64,000 bases of DNA, from the NCBI RefSeq assembly GCF_038397775.1, contig NZ_CP151650.1:5022001-5086000 (forward strand), read 5' to 3'. Of the stretch, positions 36,801-45,069 are shown piece by piece. The translations under genes were made by a program, and so were the position numbers. Numbering within the stretch: position 1 is the first letter of the stretch; every line of letters begins with the position of its first letter. Origin of the DNA: Pseudomonas sp. RC10 (lineage in GTDB: Bacteria; Pseudomonadota; Gammaproteobacteria; Pseudomonadales; Pseudomonadaceae). Under the pieces are notes generated by a model. It was not told the origin of the DNA and ran no database searches. It saw only the letters and a list, made by a program, of their open reading frames with translations.

Positions 36801-37234
36801 ACCGCTTGGGCAGAACCGCCTGCGACTGAAATAAGGGGGCGCCCCCATTTCATCAACCGCCCTATCTTGAAGGTACGATTGCCTGACACCGAATCCGGTA
36901 CTGCCGTGCACGTGACGGTAAAGTCATATTCCATGAGCGGGAAGTCTTCTGCCGACAATGCCGGGCTGCCAGAAATGGAAAAATCCGTCCCTTTATCTGA
37001 GGAGATGTAGGTAGCGTTTTCATCAATCGACGTGGTGACTTTATGTACGAGGGCATCAGCCTTATTGGCCTTTATTGTGTATTGGATGCCCACCACTGGG
37101 CGTTCATCCGCGTCCACCGCGTTGATATTCAACGTATACGTATGATCGCGCCCTAATAAGTCGCGAGGATGAGAATCCTCAAGGTCTTTAATCATGATGC
37201 GGAACGAATAGTCGCTTACCTTGACGTCTTTCAT
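33827..37234 (-). CDS. Large Ig-like repeat protein of the Tc locus
   Basis: A 1135-residue protein without signal peptide (start MKDVKVSDYSFRIM, GAGG upstream). From about residue 235 to 880 I count seven Ig-like repeats of about 90 residues, with the recurring frame PEY-I-HSP--FS--L-A----G--V-W then SD--GK and G-HTV. Repeats 6 and 7 are almost identical. The C-terminus (about 886-1135) resembles the C-terminus of the TcaA-like protein (SPDLLSRTTRY, SIGLAIQDLNK, KTYRLGW), and the first 130 residues look like a more distant copy (HPRDLLGRDHTY, TFKIGRLMKWG). The base composition of the last third is lower in GC. Position between the TcaA-like and TcaB-like genes suggests an accessory part of the toxin particle, perhaps for receptor binding. 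The function is not known. Confidence 0.8.
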   Translation of the reverse strand: MKDVKVSDYSFRIMIKDLEDSHPRDLLGRDHTYTLNINAVDADERPVVGIQYTIKANKADALVHKVTTSIDENATYISSDKGTDFSISGSPALSAEDFPLMEYDFTVTCTAVPDSVSGNRTFKIGRLMKWGRPLISVAGGSAQAVFKTKTEWFGDHKPGAMWNWGETIEQCTLDIPALEISATTPTQRNADGSVACDNLVELSKFASAAKANVLLNGGLSKNGYTAVMAHVEELELYYVKSVEFEAPSAIIDVETQVTCVLFGLNGKPRSNGLVNWSADTGDILDPETSTDANGVATTRYRAKESGEAKVTATAAHPYISGVSPTTPTGPLEIASKNASGTEYVVGHSPAINFSVMLAVKGHVPPRTKVQWSVAGDPPKESESDNTGKAVITFDFKAGEHTVSAKLSNGLWVTFSVKAFDVVIAKREPPGSIDFVIAHSDPIVFKAWLTADNKPLANKKVNWLVDNANKGIVTSDSQGMVTHTEAFAAEGDHSVIVEVHNSGQRQTFPVKAYNMVIADHAPKASKYVLGMSKKIQFSATIKAGGKLISGVNVLWLKDGAASGDSNTQAPGVAYIEKDFTTKGTHTVTAKITKTPSQTATYTVEAYEVAIERQEPTAAVDYIIGHTPELTFAVWLAAAGGAQANAQVEWGVDGEKQKDTESDSAGKASYSAKGFGVTGERKVTAKVVLSGHLVEFPFNVYRVGITEPSVSNPEYIIKHSADVEFSAVLKAGPRTLSGVEVEWTVGGTTVKNKSDGNGKVTFKKGFDTPGSHTVTLKEPKSEASKIFTVNASQVEITEPYISDPEYIINHSPDVEFSAVLKAGTRKLSGIEVELTVGGTTVKSKSDGNGKVTFKKGFDTPGNHTVTLKEPKSGKSQNFSVVVDTWVFTTKIVGNPLAFDALSPDLLSRTTRYQISVTVSDSAGKPVRGAKYSLTNPGPAYSSIGLAIQDLNKEVVSGDAPHLFEISAEPWDKPESFTFRLVYAGINVGEKTYRLGWIFNLGPALLWLSRLVTVTYPPLVLDRYYTGEAIELEAITAWINTTINFEMRAFLPDEYLLPCAFGEVSEDVRVGSLLSVGRSIGLGGYVVLNPGSTLLLAPGLSEFEERASLSDAEYKLLSEAGRVIYDEHLLALSRRLKE
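34625..35140 (-). repeat. Near-identical 273-base tandem repeat inside the Ig gene
   Basis: The phrase GGACTTCGGCTCTTTCAG occurs at 34625 and 34898, 273 bases (91 codons) apart, and the following 240 or so bases differ at few sites. The unit encodes one Ig-like domain. Such close identity points to a recent duplication or homogenisation by recombination. Confidence 0.85.
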
Positions 37235-37300
37235 GGCAAACCTCTGCTGTATTCAGCCTGAGTACGCAAATAATCCCAAGGCGTTTAAACCTATGTGTAT

Positions 37301-40300
37301 TTACGACTTACGCTTTGACCGGGTCGGTTTAAGTGCTGCATCTTTTTGAAGGGGTTGCGTGCCTGCAAGCGCCACCATGTAACCGTCCATCGCCACCAGA
37401 CGACTCACATGGGTCACATCATCTTTCTCCAGCTGGGCAAGGTTTGCCTCGGGCTTCGCACTGTAGAGGGGACGCCCCTGTTTCAGCGGAATGTGTACTT
37501 GAACGTCCACCTTTTTTTCAGGCACTTCAAACTCCACGACACCTAGCTCGTCAACATCCGACCCGTCGTAAGGCGACAATTCCCCCTGTACGCAGACCCA
37601 TGTCAGCGCCAATTCTTGACCCGCTTTCAACACCGCGGAGTAATAGGCGTACAGCCAACCCAAACGGTATGTGGACTCCAGCTTCTCCAAGGGAAACCGG
37701 GTCGTCGCCAGCAACGTGAAATCCCCACGTACGCTTCCTCTGCTGGCCTTTGCAGCGAACCGCACACCGTCCGGGGTCGAGCGGTATTTTTCATTCAAGC
37801 CCTGGATGTCGAGCCCAATCAGTCGAGGGTCATCACCGACGGCGCTCAGCGTAAACGACACGCCCTCAACCACTCGGGTTTCGTCCTGCGCGTCCAGCGC
37901 CTTCACGACCAACGCGTAAGGGGCAATGCGGGAGATCAAATCGGGCGATTCGGGGTCCACCAGATCCCCTTCGAACGCCATCGTGAAGACCACCCGGTTG
38001 CGCGCGAGCATGTCGAATGTAGTGCGAACCGCCGTACCGCCCACGGTTGCGCTGATGACATGATTGCCCAACGAAAACTTCGAGCTGAATGACGCTTTAC
38101 CCAATTGATTGGTACGGCTGGTGGCGAACGTGGTGTCGTCTTCGGGTTCGCCTTTTTTCGTTACACGCCAATGGACAGGCATCCCGGCAGCGACCTCTCC
38201 CCCGGCTTCGACCCAGACCGAAAACAGCACCGGCTCGGAATTGCCGACGAGGAAATCCTCGTGGCTCGTCGCCTGACTGACAATCGCCGGCATGGGGTGG
38301 ATCACCGTCAGCGCGCTCGTCTTGCTGAGGGCCGAGTCAACGTCAAGGGCGCTGACGGTGACCTGCACGTTGCCCACCGACCCGGACAGGAATTTCACCG
38401 TGGCTATGCCGTTCTCATCTGTTTTTGAGGCGCTGGGGGTCAGGTTCCCCATCTGTTGCCCCTGCTCGTCCAGTGCCTCCCACGTGACGTCCACGTCAGG
38501 GCGCGGCGTAACCCCGTCCAGTTCCACCAACGAACACGTCACTTGGACCTCAATGCCTTCGATGATCGAGTCAGCGAAGGTGACGTACCGGAAATACGGG
38601 GTGCTGGTGAATTCGACAGGGTTGAACGCTTGAATTTGACCGTTGCTGTAGGTCGCGACGACTTCCGATATGCCCGCAGGGCGACTGCGCAATTCGGCAC
38701 GCGCCACGCCATTTTGATCGGTGTAGGTCTGATGCCGCTTGAACTCGCCCAGGGTGGCCCCCCACTTCACGGGCCGGTCGATGGCGTTGTTGCCGTACTG
38801 GTCAGCCAATGCCACGGTGGCAATGATCGGCTCAAGGTTGTTGGACAAGGCCTGAGTCGGACCGATTTGGGGCTCATGGAACTGGATGGACGTTTCGTCG
38901 CAGTCGATCGTGACCACCGGGGCGTAGAGCGTTTCCCCCAGCCCGAAACTGGCCACCACCGTAGCGAGGCCCATTGTCGTGCCGCTGCCCAGCTTCACCG
39001 TGCTGACACCCCCCGTATCGGTCGTGGTTTCGACGTCGCTCAGTTCACCCAGATCGGTACTCCAGCGAACGGTCACGTTGTCATAAGGCACATCCATTAC
39101 ATCCCGCAGGGTGATGGTGTAGACCGCCTCATCGCCTTCACGCCGGGCGACGAGGTAGTCCGGGGCGACCGTCAGTGTGCTGGCCACGCTCTGCCCCGCT
39201 TCGCCGCCCACTTTTGCCGCTGAATCGGTGAGACAAGCCAGGGCCATTTCAGCGGCCTGCCGGTAAAACATCACAGGGCGGGTGGGCGTCAGGTTGTGAA
39301 GGGCCAGCAATGCCTTGGCATCCAGCGACGTGTGATGGCTGAGCAAACTGACACGCGCGACCGTTTCCAGGTCCTTGAGGGTGAAGACGACGCCGTCGTC
39401 ATTGAACTGATAGGCCACCTCCAGCACTTCACGCACACCCCAACGCAGAAAACGCGCCAGCATGTTCGAGGCACTGTCTCTGATCAGTCGCTGGTCACCT
39501 TCCGTTGCCTCGCTCCAGACCGTATTGATCAGGCGCAGGTAATTGAGGAGTGCGTCTTCGCTCTGTTCGCTCAGGCGCAGCATCGCGGCGTATTGGCCGC
39601 TGAAATAAACGAGCTGAAGCGTCAATGCCGAGTTCGCCAGCCCGAACCATGTTGGCTCGGCGATCAACTGGGTGATGAGCGCCGAACTGAGCCCCAGATG
39701 ATTGGCCAGCACCGCCCGTTTGGACAGCGCCTCAAGGACCAGCAATACGTCATCCCCAATGGCGACGCTGCCTGCGGCGTGGACCCCATAGACCCGCAGC
39801 ACCTCCTTGAGCAATTGATAGCGGTTGCCATCGGTCCAGAACAGCAAGGCCTTGGCCACGTCGGCCGACGTATTCAAATACCCCCCAAGCCCTTCCATCA
39901 ACAGCGCTTCCTGGGCACCGCGGGCGCGCATGATCATGTTGCTGATCTTGGGGTGCAGCTCCTCGACGAGCAGACCTTTGCTTCGCAGCACTGCTTCAAC
40001 CTGATCGCTCATGGCACGCTCGAAACTCTCTTCGGTTTCGCCGAGCACGTACTTGACCAATCCTTTGGCATTCGGCGCTGATTCGGGATTACCGGTTTCG
40101 ATGAAGTCCTTGAGCTCTTCAAACCAGTCGATGGTTTCGCTGACATAGACCGCCACGCCCTCTTCATTCATCTCCTGCGTCACGGTGGCCTCTGGCGCCC
40201 CGGTTTCGGCAAAGCTGCTGTCGGTGATCAACGCCGCTCCCAACCGCCCATGAATCTGCTGCAGCAGCCCTTTTTCGGCATCGGTGGCCACAGGCTCCGT

Positions 40301-42331
40301 GATCGAGGTCAGCACCAGCCTGCACAGTTGCACCACCGACCAGTCGTTCTCCTTGAGCCAGAGCGCGGCGTCTGCCAAGGCATGAATCACACTCAGGGTG
40401 TCGGTATCGACCGACTCATAAAACGACGCGATTTGCGTGACACCGGCCAGCCTGGACACCAGCAGACTGCCCCCTCCGTCCAGCAACTCCAGCAAGGCCA
40501 GGGCTTCGATAGTGCTCAGGCCGAGGCAGCGCGGCAGGCGCACCAGACGGTAAAAAGCCGACACCGTCTCGCGCGACCATTTCAGTGTTTTTTCTCGGCT
40601 GGCCTGCAGCAACACCCTGGCTGCATAGCGATAGGTTTCGAAGGTCATGCCCAACGCAGCGCAGAGATGATCGATTTTCTGCCGTTCTTCTTCAGTTTCC
40701 GGCACCCTCTCGAACGGCTGGTCATCGAGTATCAGCGGGACGGAAAACAGCGCCTGACCGTTGAACACACGATCGAATTGCGATGCGGTATTGCCGCGCC
40801 CGTACAGGTTCAGCCCATACAGCATCGCCGCGAAGTCCTCGGCGACGACGTGATGCCGCCGACGCAGGCTCTGAAAAAGACCCAGTGCCCGCAAGGTGTC
40901 CTGGGTGATGCGCCAAGGGTTAGGCACCTCGTCCTCAGCTCGCCGAGGGGTTTGCGCCCTGCGCTGCTCGCCTTGCATCGACGCCACCAGCAGTTGGTCC
41001 ACCTCATCGAATGGCAAGTCCAGCCAGCGCGCCAGACGAATCATGCGGTTCATCCGATCAACGCGATCGGCCGTGATATGGGTGATTCGGTGGTGCGCGC
41101 CGGTTTGAGCAGCGGTGTCGGCGGGGACGGTTTCGAGGCCCATCGCAGGCGTCTGGCCTGCGTTGATGTAGACCGAACCTGACAGGCTGCCATCGACCTC
41201 GCCCTCGCCCGGCACGTTCTCGGACCGGCTGATCGCGAACGCTCCCACACTGAGCAACGCTTCCAGCGCTTCAGTACTGAGCCCGGTACGCAGGCAGAAA
41301 TTCTGAGTGTCGTCCAGGTCGATCAGGCTGTTGACCCCGAAGTTATTGCCGTAGAACGCTGAGGCGTCGTTCGCGTCGTTCGCGTCGTTCGCTTTCGTCA
41401 GAACCCCTGTTCGCGGGTTGATGCGCCAGCCGCTTGCTCCCAGCGGGTGAGTGGCGCCCTCCTCATCAGGAAAATAGGGCGCTTCGAGCAGTAACCCTTG
41501 CTGGACCGGACCGAAACCTGTGTCCTGGATCAGCGCGGTGTCAGATAGCAACGAGTGAACACCCGGTTCCTTGAAATAGGGATAGGCAGGATCGGCCGCG
41601 CGAATGGCATCGCCCAGCGTGCGGTCCTTGCGGCCCAGGGCATGGTTGATCTGGCTGGTGTAGCGCTCGAACGGCAGGGTGTTGGGGTAGCGGGCGTCTA
41701 ACAGTGCGTCATCGACGGATTTGTCTTCGAGGCCGATGCCATCGAGATGGCTGCGGATCGACGTTTCCAGAATTTCGTTGACCAGCACGAGGGTCGGCTC
41801 GACCCGGTTCAGCGCGGTGTGGTCCAGCACCAGGTCCTTGAGGTCCGGGCGTCGCTCGTCGAGCGTGATGACTTCGCCTTGCTTGCCGGTGGCCTCCAGC
41901 GCTTTCGCGTAACGGTACAGATCGGCCAGATACGCCACCGGCGACGTGGTGGCTTCGATGGCATCCGGCGGGCAGTGATTCGCCCAGTCCGGGTTGAACA
42001 TGTCGGTGTAGGTCGGGCCATCTACCAAACCCTTGACGCCGGTCGGCGGCCGGTTGGCGTGACGCACCGAGGCGGTCAGGCGCTGCTCGCGGAATTGCCG
42101 GGCGATCACCACCGACATGGCCTGGGCCCGGCCATGCAGGTCACGGGCCTCGCTGATGTGCATCTGCGGGTTCTGCTCCATCAGCCTGGGAATGCTGGCG
42201 TTGGCCAGGCTCATGACCGAGCTGAACTGTTCGGATAACGCAGAGGTGCTGGCGGTATGCTGAGAACCCTCGAGCAGGATATCCAGCGCGGAGACGGACT
42301 TAGACGCAGGTTTACCGGTTTTTTTGGCCAT
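37301..42331 (-). CDS. Tc toxin A-subunit N-terminal part, TcaA-like, with Ig-like domains
   Basis: A 1676-residue protein, first gene of the Tc locus (MAKKTGKPASKSVSALD). The N-terminal half has the VRP1 (SpvA/TcaA) signature, TDMFNPDWANHCPPDAIE-TTSPVAYLADLYRY near residues 108-150, and a long helical body to about 1050, as in the shell of TcdA. From about 1054 to 1445 there are four Ig-like domains (first WSTDLGELSDVETTTDTGG), which simple TcaA proteins lack. The last 230 residues form a module shared with the Ig-repeat protein (SPDLISRIAPY, LIGLDIQGLNE, STYRLGW). No secretion signal is seen, in line with Tc proteins. A nine-base tandem repeat at 41364-41390 encodes NDANDANDA. Confidence 0.85.
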   Translation of the reverse strand: MAKKTGKPASKSVSALDILLEGSQHTASTSALSEQFSSVMSLANASIPRLMEQNPQMHISEARDLHGRAQAMSVVIARQFREQRLTASVRHANRPPTGVKGLVDGPTYTDMFNPDWANHCPPDAIEATTSPVAYLADLYRYAKALEATGKQGEVITLDERRPDLKDLVLDHTALNRVEPTLVLVNEILETSIRSHLDGIGLEDKSVDDALLDARYPNTLPFERYTSQINHALGRKDRTLGDAIRAADPAYPYFKEPGVHSLLSDTALIQDTGFGPVQQGLLLEAPYFPDEEGATHPLGASGWRINPRTGVLTKANDANDANDASAFYGNNFGVNSLIDLDDTQNFCLRTGLSTEALEALLSVGAFAISRSENVPGEGEVDGSLSGSVYINAGQTPAMGLETVPADTAAQTGAHHRITHITADRVDRMNRMIRLARWLDLPFDEVDQLLVASMQGEQRRAQTPRRAEDEVPNPWRITQDTLRALGLFQSLRRRHHVVAEDFAAMLYGLNLYGRGNTASQFDRVFNGQALFSVPLILDDQPFERVPETEEERQKIDHLCAALGMTFETYRYAARVLLQASREKTLKWSRETVSAFYRLVRLPRCLGLSTIEALALLELLDGGGSLLVSRLAGVTQIASFYESVDTDTLSVIHALADAALWLKENDWSVVQLCRLVLTSITEPVATDAEKGLLQQIHGRLGAALITDSSFAETGAPEATVTQEMNEEGVAVYVSETIDWFEELKDFIETGNPESAPNAKGLVKYVLGETEESFERAMSDQVEAVLRSKGLLVEELHPKISNMIMRARGAQEALLMEGLGGYLNTSADVAKALLFWTDGNRYQLLKEVLRVYGVHAAGSVAIGDDVLLVLEALSKRAVLANHLGLSSALITQLIAEPTWFGLANSALTLQLVYFSGQYAAMLRLSEQSEDALLNYLRLINTVWSEATEGDQRLIRDSASNMLARFLRWGVREVLEVAYQFNDDGVVFTLKDLETVARVSLLSHHTSLDAKALLALHNLTPTRPVMFYRQAAEMALACLTDSAAKVGGEAGQSVASTLTVAPDYLVARREGDEAVYTITLRDVMDVPYDNVTVRWSTDLGELSDVETTTDTGGVSTVKLGSGTTMGLATVVASFGLGETLYAPVVTIDCDETSIQFHEPQIGPTQALSNNLEPIIATVALADQYGNNAIDRPVKWGATLGEFKRHQTYTDQNGVARAELRSRPAGISEVVATYSNGQIQAFNPVEFTSTPYFRYVTFADSIIEGIEVQVTCSLVELDGVTPRPDVDVTWEALDEQGQQMGNLTPSASKTDENGIATVKFLSGSVGNVQVTVSALDVDSALSKTSALTVIHPMPAIVSQATSHEDFLVGNSEPVLFSVWVEAGGEVAAGMPVHWRVTKKGEPEDDTTFATSRTNQLGKASFSSKFSLGNHVISATVGGTAVRTTFDMLARNRVVFTMAFEGDLVDPESPDLISRIAPYALVVKALDAQDETRVVEGVSFTLSAVGDDPRLIGLDIQGLNEKYRSTPDGVRFAAKASRGSVRGDFTLLATTRFPLEKLESTYRLGWLYAYYSAVLKAGQELALTWVCVQGELSPYDGSDVDELGVVEFEVPEKKVDVQVHIPLKQGRPLYSAKPEANLAQLEKDDVTHVSRLVAMDGYMVALAGTQPLQKDAALKPTRSKRKS
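41364..41390 (-). repeat. Nine-base tandem repeat, three copies
   Basis: GCGTCGTTC occurs three times in succession and encodes an Asn-Asp-Ala run in the TcaA-like protein. Copy number could change by slippage without shifting the frame. Confidence 0.85.
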
Positions 42332-42669
42332 GGCAGTGACTCATCCTGAGGTGATGCTTCCTTGAACGGGTCACTGCACAAGGCCCTGTGAAAAGCTAAG
42401 CACGGCTTAGGGAAACCTGTGGGGCACATCGGACCAGCGGCCCACTCGAACGAGGCCCCTCGATTCAAGTCATTACAGGTCAGCCACGCTGGGGCAGGCG
42501 GAAAACCCGCAACCTGTCAGACACTTCCGGTTTTTACCCGGTAAACGTCTCGAAACGCTGAAAAAACCCCTTGGCCGGTTAGTCGGCACCCCCTCCGATG
42601 CTTTAAAGTAACGCCCCCAGCTTCAGTGCCGTCTTGGCGCTGCGCCTACCCTGCCAGGAACCGTCATCG
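42332..42669. promoter_or_regulatory. Divergent control region between the Tc locus and the MoxR operon
   Basis: A 338-base non-coding region that must hold the promoters for both divergent operons. A palindrome TTTACC-C-GGTAAA is at 42533-42545. AGGA boxes precede both starts. I cannot assign -35/-10 boxes with confidence. Confidence 0.45.
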
Positions 42670-43629
42670 ATGGAACATCGTGAAGCGTTGATCGCGCTGC
42701 GAACCTTTCTCTCCACCCAGATTCTCGGGCAGGAGAAACTGGTCGAGCGCCTGCTGATCGCTCTGCTTGCCGATGGCCACATGCTGGTCGAAGGCGCACC
42801 GGGTCTGGCCAAGACCAAGGCGATCAAAGAGTTGGCCGAAGGCATCGAAGCCGAATTTCATCGCATTCAGTTCACCCCCGACCTGCTGCCCGCCGACATC
42901 ACCGGCACCGAGATTTATCGCCCGGAAACCGGCAGCTTCGTCTTCCAACAGGGTCCGATCTTCCACAATCTGGTGCTGGCGGACGAAATCAACCGCGCCC
43001 CGGCAAAGGTCCAATCGGCGCTGCTGGAGGCCATGGCTGAACGTCAGGTCAGCGTCGGGCGCAGCACGTACGACCTCTCCCCGCTGTTTCTGGTGATGGC
43101 CACGCAAAACCCCATCGAGCAGGAAGGCACCTATCCCCTGCCGGAGGCCCAGCTCGACCGCTTCCTGATGCACGTGAAGATCGGCTTCCCGGACGCCAAC
43201 GTCGAACGCAAGATTCTCCAGCAAGCGCGGGGCGAAGCGTTGAATGGCGAGACCAAACCGGAACGGCGCGTCACCCAGCAAGCGATTTTCGCCGCCCGCA
43301 AGGAAATCCTAGGGCTGTACATGGCCGACGCCGTGGAGGAATACCTCGTTCAACTGGTCATGGCGACCCGCACCCCGGCCAAGTTCGACGCCGAGTTGGC
43401 CGAGTGGATCGGTTACGGCGCCAGCCCCCGTGGCTCGATTTCCCTGGACCGTTGCGCCCGTGCCCATGCATGGCTGGCCGGTCGGGATTTCGTCAGCCCC
43501 GAAGACATTCAGGCGATGGTCTTCGACGTGCTGCGCCATCGCATCATTCTGTCGTTCGAAGCCGAGGCTGCGGGCATCGATCAGGACCGCGTGATTCAGC
43601 GCATTCTTGACGTCGTCGCCGTCGCCTGA
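42670..43629 (+). CDS. MoxR-family AAA+ ATPase
   Basis: A 319-residue AAA+ ATPase (start MEHREALIALRTFL at 42670). Walker A is GAPGLAKT (42-49), the Walker B region reads LVLADEINRAPAKVQSALLEAMAERQV, and sensor 1 is MATQNPIEQEGTYPLPEAQLDRF, the MoxR hallmark. These proteins act as chaperones with von Willebrand A-domain partners, here encoded directly downstream. Together with the DUF58, DUF4381 and Bat genes it forms a six-gene operon with tiny overlaps. The role is probably in envelope-complex assembly or stress tolerance. Confidence 0.93.
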   Translation: MEHREALIALRTFLSTQILGQEKLVERLLIALLADGHMLVEGAPGLAKTKAIKELAEGIEAEFHRIQFTPDLLPADITGTEIYRPETGSFVFQQGPIFHNLVLADEINRAPAKVQSALLEAMAERQVSVGRSTYDLSPLFLVMATQNPIEQEGTYPLPEAQLDRFLMHVKIGFPDANVERKILQQARGEALNGETKPERRVTQQAIFAARKEILGLYMADAVEEYLVQLVMATRTPAKFDAELAEWIGYGASPRGSISLDRCARAHAWLAGRDFVSPEDIQAMVFDVLRHRIILSFEAEAAGIDQDRVIQRILDVVAVA

Positions 43630-43633
43630 CCCC

Positions 43634-44578
43634 ATGCAGCCCTATCTGATTTCCCAACCGGGCATCCGTATCAGCCTTGCCGAGCTGATCGAGATGCGTC
43701 ATCGCGTGCGGGAAGTGCAGCTGTTTTCCTCCCCCGGTCGGCGCAGCCCGCTGATCGGCCTGCACCACTCCAAGTTGCGCGGGCGCGGCGTGGACTTTGA
43801 TCAGGTGCGGGTCTATCAGGCCGGCGACGACGTACGCACCATCGATTGGCGGGTCACGGCGCGGACCCAGGAACCGCACACCAAGCTGTTTCATGAAGAA
43901 CGCGAGCGGCCGATCTTCATCATGGTCGAGCAGAGCCGTCGGCTGTTTTTCGGCTCGGGGCTGATGTTCAAATCAGTGCTGGCGGCCCAGGCGGCAGCAC
44001 TGATCGGCTGGGCCGCACTGGGGCACAACGACCGGGTCGGCGGGCTGGTGTTCGGCGACAACGAGCACTACGAAATCAAGCCGCGACGCAGCAAACAGAG
44101 CCTGCTGCAACTGCTCAACCGGCTGGTGCGGGTCAATCAGTCCTTGCACGCGGAAGCCGTGGCCGACCGTGACACCTTCGGCGTGGCGTTGCGCCGGGCA
44201 CGGGAAGTGCTCCGGCCGGGCAGTCTGGTGTTCATCCTGTGTGACGAACGGGCCCTTTCCGAATCCGCCGAACAGCAACTGGCGCTGCTGTCACGTCATT
44301 GCGACCTGTTGCTGCTGCCGCTCTCCGACCCGCTGGATCACGCGCTACCGGCGGCAGGACTGCTGCGGTTCGCCGATCGCGGTGCGCAATTGGAGCTCGA
44401 CACGCTCAACCCCGACCTGCGCCAGACCTACCGTGCCCAAGGCGAAGCCCGTCAGGCACGCTGGGAGCTGCTGGCGCAAAAGCTGCGGGTGCTGATGATT
44501 CCCCTGAGCACACAGCAGGGGATGGTCGACCAACTGCGCGACTACCTGAACGCCAACCAGCCGGTGAAACAGAAATGA
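43634..44578 (+). CDS. DUF58 domain-containing protein
   Basis: A 314-residue protein starting MQPYLISQPGIRISL, four bases after the moxR stop. It carries the DUF58 core (GLHHSKLRGRGVDFDQVRVYQAGDDVRTIDWRVTAR, written here only as positions 44-79) followed by a VWA-like fold with KLFHEERERPIFIMVEQS. DUF58 proteins regularly travel with MoxR ATPases and are thought to be their VWA-like partners; the biochemical role is not established. The stop overlaps the next start (ATGA). Confidence 0.9.
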   Translation: MQPYLISQPGIRISLAELIEMRHRVREVQLFSSPGRRSPLIGLHHSKLRGRGVDFDQVRVYQAGDDVRTIDWRVTARTQEPHTKLFHEERERPIFIMVEQSRRLFFGSGLMFKSVLAAQAAALIGWAALGHNDRVGGLVFGDNEHYEIKPRRSKQSLLQLLNRLVRVNQSLHAEAVADRDTFGVALRRAREVLRPGSLVFILCDERALSESAEQQLALLSRHCDLLLLPLSDPLDHALPAAGLLRFADRGAQLELDTLNPDLRQTYRAQGEARQARWELLAQKLRVLMIPLSTQQGMVDQLRDYLNANQPVKQK

Positions 44579-45069
44579 GCCTGCTGGACCAGCTGCAACC
44601 GATGATCCTGCCCGCACCGGTCAGCGCCTGGCCGCCCGCCCCCGGTTGGTGGATCGTACTGGCCCTGTTGCCTGCGCTGGGTTACGGCCTGTGGCGGGCG
44701 CGGGTCTTGCTGCCCAAACGAGCCCCCGGCGAAGCCGCCGAACAGCCGCTGGACCCACGCCGTCAGGCTGCGCTCATCGAACTGGCGCAGATGCCCAAAC
44801 CCTATGACGGCGCGCCCGCTGGCGCCTGGCTGCAACAGATCAACGGCCTGCTCAAACGCCTGTGCCGCAACGATTACCCCTACAGCCAGAGCCACACCCT
44901 CAACGGCCGCAAATGGCTGGCGTTTCTCGACAACCGCTGCCCGGCCGCCGGTCTCACCCGCTGGATGATTCTGGTGGAAGGCGCCTACAAGCCCGAATGC
45001 AAGCTCGACGACAAGGCGATCAACGGCCTGACCCAGTCGGTCGACACCTGGATTCGCAAACATGTTTGA
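44575..45069 (+). CDS. DUF4381 family membrane protein
   Basis: A 164-residue protein with one N-terminal membrane segment (about 25-42, WWIVLALLPALGYGLW) and a cytoplasmic helical domain containing the conserved RLCRNDYPYSQSHTLNGRKWLAFLD. It matches the DUF4381 proteins found between DUF58 and BatA in MoxR operons. The start overlaps the DUF58 stop by four bases, and the last eight bases overlap the next gene. The function is unknown. Confidence 0.88.
   Translation: MSLLDQLQPMILPAPVSAWPPAPGWWIVLALLPALGYGLWRARVLLPKRAPGEAAEQPLDPRRQAALIELAQMPKPYDGAPAGAWLQQINGLLKRLCRNDYPYSQSHTLNGRKWLAFLDNRCPAAGLTRWMILVEGAYKPECKLDDKAINGLTQSVDTWIRKHV

Noticed and set aside
24700..42331. A TcB or TccC/Rhs component hidden in the Tc region
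   Set aside because: I looked for YD/Rhs repeats and the SpvB/TcdB N-terminal signature in all large frames and found none; all four genes belong to the A-subunit or Ig type.
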